Source: Glandiceps talaboti
Lineage: Eukaryota; Hemichordata; Enteropneusta; Spengelidae
Length of the DNA: 64,000 bases
NCBI RefSeq assembly: GCF_964340395.1
Contig: NC_135550.1
Coordinates: 26,811,676-26,875,675, forward strand
Reading direction: 5' to 3'
In this document: one piece after another, positions 58,901 through 64,000 of the stretch
How positions within the stretch are numbered: the first letter of the stretch is position 1
Layout of the letters: every line of letters begins with the position of its first letter
Program-made: the position numbers and the translations under genes
The notes under the pieces: model-generated
What the model was told of the DNA's origin: nothing
The model's database searches: none
Seen by the model: the letters and a program-made list of their open reading frames with translations, nothing else

Positions 58901-61900
58901 CAGGAGTTGTTGAGATACCTGCACAGTTGTATTGGTAAATAATGTCATCGGTACAGCTGGCAAATACTCTGCTAGATGTGGAATCTAGAATAAGACTTGA
59001 AAACCCTGCCATGAAACAAGATAAAAAGTGTTAGTATGACACAGAAATATGTAAGTCTGGATATTATTGAATATGGTGTTTTGTCAGGGTGAGATGTCCA
59101 CTCATCTGACAAAGGACACAGGGAGGATATATTGGATAGCTCCCATCCTTTGACATCAATCAATTGTAAGGTAATGTCTACAACGGATAGTATCATTATA
59201 CTATTGTATTTTGGATCACAAACAACACTTTATTCAATATTTTGTCTTTCTCTGTCAATTCACACATTGACTCACCTCGTTTCCTTGTACTACATCCTGC
59301 ATACGGGAAAACATGTTTTGGCACTGGTTCTTTGACTCTGTTGTAATTTTTCCTAAGGTCCCACATTTTTATTGCTCTGAAAAAGGTAGGTAATATACAA
59401 TGTTAACTGGAACACTTGGTTAAATAACATTCCTTTTTCTCAAAAACAAAGTTGTTCTTGAAACCTCTCAAAAATGTCTTTATTGCAAATACATGTCTAG
59501 TGTTTATCACCTTAGTTATATCAAGTCACTTTGTACCCTTTACACAATGTTACGGCAGTGTGCAAAGAATTATATATTTTTTTGGAAGCAACCACATGAA
59601 AATCTTGCAAAGTCTCACACAATTTTGTATCTGAAAAGACAGTTAACTAATAGTTACTATGAACTACTGATCTTGACAGTTGCATAAAATTTGATGATCA
59701 TTTGACTTACCCATCCATAGCACCAGCTGATATGAGTGTATATTCATCCTGGAAAACAACGGCTGTTACACTATGTTGTGAATCATTTGAAGGTTTGGTG
59801 TTACACAATCCTTTCTTTCTCTGTTTGGGAGTTGCAACTGAAGGGTTGATATGTGCACTGTGTATTGTATCTACAGGAGTGTAATGATTACCTGTGGACA
59901 AGAAAATCAAGATATTTACATATTGTAGTGTTTATGTATCCACATAAATGTAATATTTACCTGTAAAAACAACAAGGTTTCAAGATTTGCACACATTGTA
60001 TTTTATCTAGATTTCATTAAACTATCATTACTGAACAATGTCACAAGTGTGACACAATTCACTTTGTTATTTTTGTTTCCTTTTAAAGACAAACGTGTCA
60101 GGGAAATTCAGAATTTAAGTTGTGACAGTTGTGGATACCTGTCGAAAGCTTTGGTGAGCTATTAGTATTTCTTGGTGCAAAATGAAGTTAGATTTATGAA
60201 CATAGTCCTTTCTCATGGTTACGACACATTTTGATCCTTACCTCTTTTATTGCACCTTGTATCCCATATCATGATATTACCATCCCTACCACATGTAGAA
60301 AACACAAACTTGTTGTCAGTTTTACAGGAGACAGCTTTCAGACTACAGCTATGTCCTTCAAATGTTGCCAGTTTGACGACTGGGTTCAGATTCCACAACA
60401 CAGCTGTTTGGTCACCAGATGCTGTCAGTAACTGAGGTTCTGATTCCAGCCATGCAATATCAAAGATGGCATTGCCATGAGCTACCCAGTCTGTAGGAGA
60501 AAATGATAAATATTCATGCAATAAATGTTAAAAGTAGTCCAGTCCCTGACCATGCCATTAAAATGTTGGTTCTTTTACTAAGGTTTTTTTATGTGTGGAA
60601 AACTTTGAAAGTTTGTATTAACTATTTGTATATTGAAAATTATCTTCCTGTATGGTTTGCAATCCATTCAGAATTCACTGCAATTCTATTATTTGAGTTT
60701 GAATAAAAGGACAAGTCTAAGTCTGGTTAAAACATTTGCTTTATTTGAATACCGAAGTTTCAACTGTGCACAGACAGTCTTTTTCAAGGGCTATGGAAAA
60801 CAGGAGAGTGGGCAAAGTGATCACTTTACCTGCCCCTGTTTTTCATAGCCCTTGAAAAAGACTGTCTGCGCACAGTCGAAACATTGGGAGCAGAAGTAAC
60901 CAGACTTTGACTTGTCCTTTTATTCAAACACAAGTTATGCCATACTCAAGTCCATCTGTCTTGAAAAGCTTATCATACCATATCACTGTAGTTGGACTGA
61001 TACTTATTTGAACTACGAACTATTATTATTATTCAATATAACGACTGAAAGTTATTTTTATCAAGTTTGGCACACTTACGTTCTTGACAGCAACGTAGAC
61101 CAGATTCATTAGTGTCTAGAATACGGACACTTCCATCTTCATCAGCTACAGCCAAGATTTGTTCATAACCAGAAACTTTACAGAAACTACATGACACGGT
61201 TGGAACTACTGCATCCCCCATTGCACTATGCATAGTGTGACAGTCATCTAAGTGACAGTTAAAGTCTTCAACAATACTTTGCAAGTCACCTGTCAAGAAA
61301 CGAATGGATAACATGAATAGAATTTAATATGTAAATTATGTTAGAGCCATCTTGAAAAAGTTCACATGTAGTTAAAAAATAGCACTTCACTTTTTATAGA
61401 TTGGCTTCATTTGGAATTTAAAACTTGTAGTTTATGTAAAAAAGAAAAAAAAAGAACTAAGATACTACCATTGTCCAAGCATGGAGATAGATGCCTACTA
61501 AATTTCATTCTTTACTAATCACATTGACCTCTTGTGGATTAATGTGTTGTTTTTTTAATTTCATTCCGTATGCAAATAGAATCTTGTTTATACAGTAAAT
61601 TCATTATTCCCCAAGCCCTCCATGAAACAAAATTTGTCTTATTAATTGGTGTTACCACTGCCAGGGCAGCATGGAAAATCGAACATTTCAACAGCGTTTT
61701 CTCCTAAAAACTTGTACAAGCATAACCAATGCAATGGCAAACTTGACATTATCAATATCATAAGTGGTCCGAGATATCGGGAAGCATTTCTTGACCAATG
61801 AAACAAACTACCTGACAATCAGGTCATATCGTCAACATCTGTAAACCAGTTTACATGTAAGGACAATTATGATAACTACATGAAGGACGAGAGGGATGTT

Positions 61901-62038
61901 TTACAATTTGATAGGATACCAAAGCTGAAAGGTGAACTGACGTTCAGAACAATGAATCGTTCGTAACCTACCAGTGCCACTGCCATGAGTACGACAACCA
62001 TGGCGTTCCCGGTGATACAGCGACCTGAGAATACCCAT
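55997..62038 (-). CDS. DTL: Denticleless/CDT2, substrate receptor of CRL4 ubiquitin ligase
   Basis: Ten exons, in transcript order 62038-61972, 61289-61080, 60490-60242, 59891-59711, 59376-59276, 59005-58785, 58535-58446, 57957-57825, 57375-56462 and 56080-55997, give 749 residues (human 730). CDT2 recruits PCNA-bound substrates such as CDT1 and p21 to CUL4-DDB1. WD40 repeats fill about residues 70-415: ASGDQTAVLWNL, GRDGNIMIWDTRCNKR, LILDSTSSRVFASCTDD, SSDDNTVKIWRLNR. Both WDXR boxes used for DDB1 binding are intact (WDTR near residue 170, WDLR near 242). Exon 9 encodes a disordered basic, SP/TP-rich tail (SPRKSPRKSPVKEKEN) ending in three GRSRPLSP repeats. The last exon carries a PIP-box, SPNIRHYF (about 732-739). 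It diverges from INTS7 across a 417-bp promoter. Confidence 0.97.
56475..56555 (-). repeat. 27-bp in-frame coding triplication in DTL exon 9
   Basis: Three 27-bp units, each encoding nine residues around GRSRPLSP, sit 12 bases from the exon 9 donor. Each unit adds a proline-directed SP site. Units differ at only a few bases, so the expansion is recent. Confidence 0.93.
60697..60929. mobile_element. 233-bp near-perfect foldback element in DTL intron 2
   Basis: The whole element is a palindrome. The outer arm GTTTGAATAAAAGGACAAGT pairs with its complement at the right end. An unpaired stretch follows. An inner arm of about 50 bp (CTGTGCACAGACAGTCTTTT, TCAAGGGCTATGG) pairs with few mismatches around a GCAAAGTGATCACTTTACC centre. 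The CTGTGC...CAGTCGAAAC word resembles inverted motifs common in animal genomic repeats. No ORF. Confidence 0.88.
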
Positions 62039-62455
62039 TTTTGATTTATATAAGAACTATTAAGTCCTTCGTCTTTAGAGGAAATGTGTCCTTTTCGCCA
62101 TAAACTCTGATCGTGGGGAAAATTTGGCGACCCACGGTCTCCGTTTCAACGCGTACGTGTTGGTCAATTTCTTCGCGGGAGCAAATTTGCCGCGAAAATG
62201 ACGTCGTCATCTGATTTACATTGCAAATGAGCTAAACACAGAGAATAACGTTATATTTCTAGTATTAAATAAAGCTATACTTTCAGTATTTCCTCGTGTA
62301 AATTAACTAGATTGTTAGTTTGAAATTATTCTAGCACGTTAGAAATAAATAAAAACCGTATGTAGCTAAATCTGTAAAGATTTAGTTAAACAAAAAATAG
62401 ATTGACGAGCGACATTTTGAAAATTACCAGCTATTTTCACATTTACGATAGAAAC
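62039..62455. promoter_or_regulatory. Bidirectional DTL / INTS7 promoter with E2F-like and CRE-like sites
   Basis: Start codons of DTL and INTS7 are 417 bases apart in opposite directions. Seen in the interval: TTTTCGCC (62092-62099), TTTGGCGA (62123-62130), TTCGCGGGA (62172-62180), TTTGCCGCGAAAA (62186-62198) and TGACGTCGTCA (62199-62209). The first four resemble E2F sites (TTTSSCGC and variants), and the last holds overlapping CRE/ATF half sites. CpG content is higher than nearby. DTL is an S-phase gene, so E2F control is plausible. Confidence 0.75.
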
Positions 62456-64000
62456 ATGGCTTCGGTTACTGCAAGATTATCGATGATGGGAATGGAGAGT
62501 GGTTATGGAGAGCCTGAACAAGATGCAAATACGGCCCTTATGGAACTTGATAAAGGTAACAACAGTTTTATATAACGTGGGGTGTGGGAGTTTATTAATG
62601 CACGAAATTTCGCATAAAATTGCAGATGAACTCCTGTTGCTTTTCCCCTGAGTGAATGAACACAGTACATATTACTATTATTACATGTGTTATACCATAC
62701 CAAGGTGATATGGTGATGTACTGTGATGTTAAACGATGAAATAATGTCAGGTTGAGGAGATGAATTTGAGAGTAATTTGATATCTTTTTTTTTGTAATTT
62801 CAGGACTAAGATCTACAAAAGTTGGGGAACAGTGTGAAGCTATTGTCAGATTTCCAAGATTATTTGAAAAATATCCTTTTCCAATCCTCATCAACTCAGC
62901 TTTTCTGAAACTGTCCGAAGTATTCAGACTTGGGTAAGTCACTACCATAGTAATCAACAGTGCAGCAATATGTTAAATCTTATCAAAATACACAGATCAC
63001 AAGTCGTACTATCTGGAATACATATAACATATTGGTCCTATTTTACAGTAGAAATGCTCTGTCAGTCAGTCTACATTCCAGGTGATCAAGAAGCCGTTAC
63101 ACCTCCCATGAAAAATGATTTGTAATTCCTTAAAAGACAAGTAGAAAAAGAAGAATCAGAATTGTAAGTAAGACAAATTGATGTTTCTTTCTTTTCTTTT
63201 TTTTTTCTCAAAGGAGCAACTTCCTACGCCTATGTGTTCTTAAGGTAACTCAGCAGAGTGAAAAACAGTTGGATAAAATTTTAAACAAAGATGAATTTGT
63301 GAGAAGAATATTCACAGTCATTCATAGCAATGATCCTGTGGCTAGAGCTATTACACTAAGGTGAGTCATATATATATGATAGTGTCTTACTATTAGGGCA
63401 GTAGTAGATATATATTACCCCAAGAGTAGTCTGTTAGGTACGCCGTGATGGGACACCCTCAAACGTCAGGCAACCCCTGGAGGAGGCCGGTGAGGGCGAA
63501 ACGTCACGACGTATCTTACAGTCTACCCCAAGAGCTGTTGTGTAGTAACTATTTTTCACGGCTGAAAGCCTCATAACATAACACAAGAGGTAATATGACA
63601 TCTACTAGTGCCCAAATAACGTCAGGCAATAAGTGTTTTTATAACACATCATATTCTCAGGTACATATTCATTCCAGGGTCAAAGCAAATCACCAGCAGG
63701 ACTGCTGTGCTACTGTAATAGTGCCCTATGGCAAATAGAAAACCCTCTGTATGCAAATTAAGGTCATTTGGTCACCACTCACATGATACAAGATTACCAT
63801 CTAAGCCAATCACTGAAGGGTATATGAAAAGATGTTTTATAACATCGCTTATAACGCCTCAAATCAACAGAGTACTTGGTAGTATAGCTGCTATTATTGC
63901 TTATAACATTGATAGTGTCTCACGTCAACAGAGTACTTGGTAGTATAGCTGCTATTATTGCTGACAGGAAGAATGTACATCACAGTATTCATAATAGTCT
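62456..64000 (+). CDS. INTS7: Integrator complex subunit 7, 5' part
   Basis: Exons 62456-62555, 62804-62933, 63214-63360 and 63932 to beyond the window join in phase and encode the first 148 residues. INTS7 is an alpha-helical repeat (HEAT/ARM-like) subunit of the nuclear Integrator complex, which cleaves snRNA 3' ends and attenuates paused transcription. Seen: DANTALMELDKGLRS, VRFPRLFEKYPFPILINSAF, LRLCVLKVTQQSEKQL, IHSNDPVARAITLR and GSIAAIIADRKNVHHSIHNS, all closely matching the vertebrate N terminus. Met1 is supported by MAS and by DANTALMELDKG at the expected distance. The exon 4 acceptor region is tandemly duplicated. The gene continues past the right edge, where I cannot see it. Confidence 0.95.
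63416..63534. mobile_element. ~97-bp miniature TIR element with 11-bp direct repeats, INTS7 intron 3
   Basis: TACCCCAAGAG occurs at 63416-63426 and again at 63524-63534. Between them the sequence begins TAGTCTGTTAGGTACGCCGT and ends with an imperfect inverse (CGTCACGACGTATCTTACAG), about 24 bp with some mismatches. The centre contains CCGGTGAGGGCGAAACGTC, locally GC-rich. The layout is that of a tiny non-autonomous insertion with a target duplication, though 11 bp is long for most DNA transposons. Confidence 0.65.
63865..63968 (+). repeat. 61-bp tandem duplication across the INTS7 exon 4 acceptor
   Basis: TCAACAGAGTACTTGGTAGT and the next 17 bases (ATAGCTGCTATTATTGC) occur from about 63865 and again from about 63926, offset by 61 bases. 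Each copy has a CAG acceptor followed by the start of exon 4. Only the second continues into DRKNVHHSIHNS. Confidence 0.93.

Noticed and set aside
62595-62957. 120-codon minus-strand open frame next to INTS7
   Set aside because: It is antisense to INTS7 exon 2, and no homology or splice support was seen.
1-64000. Retrovirus-like, Polinton-like or toxin-gene remnants
   Set aside because: No long terminal repeats, reverse transcriptase, integrase, capsid-like or toxin-like coding segments were recognised on either strand.

Overview
The window is AT-rich animal nuclear DNA carrying six intron-rich protein genes: the 3' end of SPTLC2, then complete GMF, CNIH (cornichon), WDR26 and DTL/CDT2, and the 5' end of INTS7. 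I assembled the exons by reading GT-AG junctions against the known protein families. Every phase closes, giving products of normal family length: GMF 142 aa, CNIH 146 aa, WDR26 580 aa, DTL 749 aa. The gene set, the single pre-duplication GMF and CNIH copies and the non-coding repeats suggest an invertebrate, plausibly a deuterostome such as a hemichordate or amphioxus. That placement is inference, and a lophotrochozoan is not excluded.

Layout. 1-3204: SPTLC2 3' end (+). 3205-8499: repeat-rich spacer with diverged dispersed repeats, a degenerate tandem array, a 176-bp TACA microsatellite, and a G-run terminal-inverted-repeat (TIR) element nested in another TIR pair. 8500-13494: GMF (+), whose first coding exon is only the ATG. 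13495-19936: spacer with a 53-bp minisatellite. 19937-26228: CNIH (-). 26229-27118: divergent CNIH/WDR26 promoter interval with a consensus CRE. 27119-50671: WDR26 (+, 13 exons, one 10-kb intron with a 24-copy minisatellite). 50672-55996: WDR26 3' UTR and the convergent gap to DTL. 55997-62038: DTL (-, 10 exons). 62039-62455: compact bidirectional DTL/INTS7 promoter with several E2F-like sites. 62456-64000: INTS7 (+, 5' part).

Biology. The genes serve sphingolipid synthesis (SPTLC2), actin branch turnover (GMF), ER cargo export (CNIH), two WD40 subunits of separate ubiquitin ligases (WDR26 of CTLH/GID, DTL of CRL4) and snRNA 3'-end processing and transcription attenuation (INTS7). From memory, human GMFB and CNIH1 sit together on chromosome 14, CNIH4 and WDR26 on 1q, and DTL and INTS7 head to head on 1q. 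This window joins those pairs in 54 kb, as expected for an order that predates vertebrate duplications.

The most unusual signals are local. In three genes a short tandem duplication covers a splice site: a GMF acceptor made by a minisatellite, WDR26 decoy donors, and a duplicated INTS7 acceptor whose upstream copy leads to a stop. There are also three long foldback elements, short TIR elements (one with 11-bp direct repeats), a perfect 45-bp palindrome, and nested G-run TIRs. I saw no rRNA or tRNA gene, CRISPR array, retrovirus-like element or autonomous transposon gene.
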